The translations under genes were made by a program, and so were the position numbers. Under the pieces are notes generated by a model. That model did no database searches. It was not told the origin of the DNA and saw only the letters and a program-made list of their open reading frames with translations. A stretch of DNA of 5,118 bases from an uncultured Methylococcaceae bacterium (lineage in GTDB: Bacteria > Pseudomonadota > Gammaproteobacteria > Methylococcales > Methylomonadaceae): NCBI GenBank assembly GCA_903839795.1, contig CAIMDR010000711.1, positions 1 to 5,118 on the forward strand. The letters run 5' to 3'. Positions within the stretch are counted from its first letter, which is position 1; every line of letters begins with the position of its first letter. This document shows positions 4,985-5,118 of this stretch, one piece after another.

Positions 4985-5118
4985 TAGCGCATAAGTCTTT
5001 TAACATTTTTCAGGCGAATTCTATGGTGTATGACTTACCGATATTCGCCAATATTTCGAACAAGCATTCCTGTAAATTTTGGAATGATTGGTAAGCTGAA
5101 AAAGGCATCCATTCATAC
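4978..5118. mobile_element. End of an insertion sequence disrupting the FAH-family gene (partial)
   Basis: Coding homology of the FAH gene ceases at the TA at 4978-4979. The following sequence is A/T-rich, has immediate stops in the FAH frame, and carries an opposite-strand frame closing at 5010-5012 that looks like a transposase C-terminus. About 30 bases between the TA and that stop would hold the terminal inverted repeat. Insertion at a TA dinucleotide fits IS630/Tc1-type elements, which duplicate TA. The other end is outside the window, so neither the matching inverted repeat nor the target duplication can be confirmed. Confidence 0.55.
5010..5118 (-). CDS. C-terminal fragment of a probable transposase (IS630-like?)
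   Basis: A minus-strand frame enters from the right edge and runs 35 codons to TGA at 5010-5012. It reads YEWMPFSAYQSFQNLQECLF (first 20 residues) and ends EILANIGKSYTIEFA. The helix followed by a short 'G-x-x-Y-x-I-x-F' strand resembles the tail of some IS630-family transposases. The stop lies about 30 bases from the presumed element end, as is usual for compact insertion sequences. No catalytic DDE residue is inside the window, so the family assignment is a guess supported mainly by the disrupted neighbouring gene. Confidence 0.45.
   Translation of the reverse strand, partial: YEWMPFSAYQSFQNLQECLFEILANIGKSYTIEFA

Noticed and set aside
5013..5049. Inverted repeat GGCGAAT/ATTCGCC near the right edge
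   Set aside because: The 7-bp arms lie within the putative transposase 3' coding end and not at the element terminus, so they are probably incidental.

Overview
This 5.1 kb bacterial window is almost entirely minus-strand genes, with one truncated plus-strand gene at the right. Protein-level similarity (TrpE, TrpG and Rpe all look gammaproteobacterial), moderate GC and two families of palindromic intergenic repeats suggest a gammaproteobacterium, possibly a Methylococcales-type methanotroph. That assignment is inference from memory of such genomes, not from a search.

Layout, left to right. Bases 1-41 hold the first 13 codons of a minus-strand gene leaving the window, probably an AAA/SMC-like ATPase. 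Bases 116-745 (trpG) and 742-2229 (trpE) encode the two subunits of anthranilate synthase and overlap by an ATGA stop/start. A short G/C-tract palindromic repeat sits inside the 5' end of trpG and is translated as an N-terminal extension. Bases 2314-2812 carry a BrnT/BrnA-type toxin-antitoxin pair. Bases 2926-3723 encode a fusion of an N-terminal HARE-HTH-like winged helix with a C-terminal GIY-YIG nuclease domain, starting at TTG. An 85-bp imperfect palindrome (3768-3852) separates this accessory block from rpe (ribulose-phosphate 3-epimerase, 3862-4533). On the plus strand, a fumarylacetoacetate-hydrolase-family gene (from 4634) runs only about 115 codons. It stops where the sequence changes character at a TA dinucleotide. 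On the opposite strand beyond that point lies what looks like the C-terminal end of a transposase, so the gene appears cut by an insertion sequence.

How they fit together. rpe, gph and trpE are neighbours in relatives such as Pseudomonas aeruginosa. Here rpe and trpE keep that order and direction, but gph is absent between them and the space is filled by the GIY-YIG gene, the toxin-antitoxin pair and a palindromic repeat. The housekeeping backbone (rpe, trpE, trpG) thus appears interrupted by a small mobile or defence-flavoured island and bounded by an insertion sequence on the right. No tRNA, rRNA, CRISPR array or riboswitch was seen. No gene-free stretch exceeds about 140 bases.
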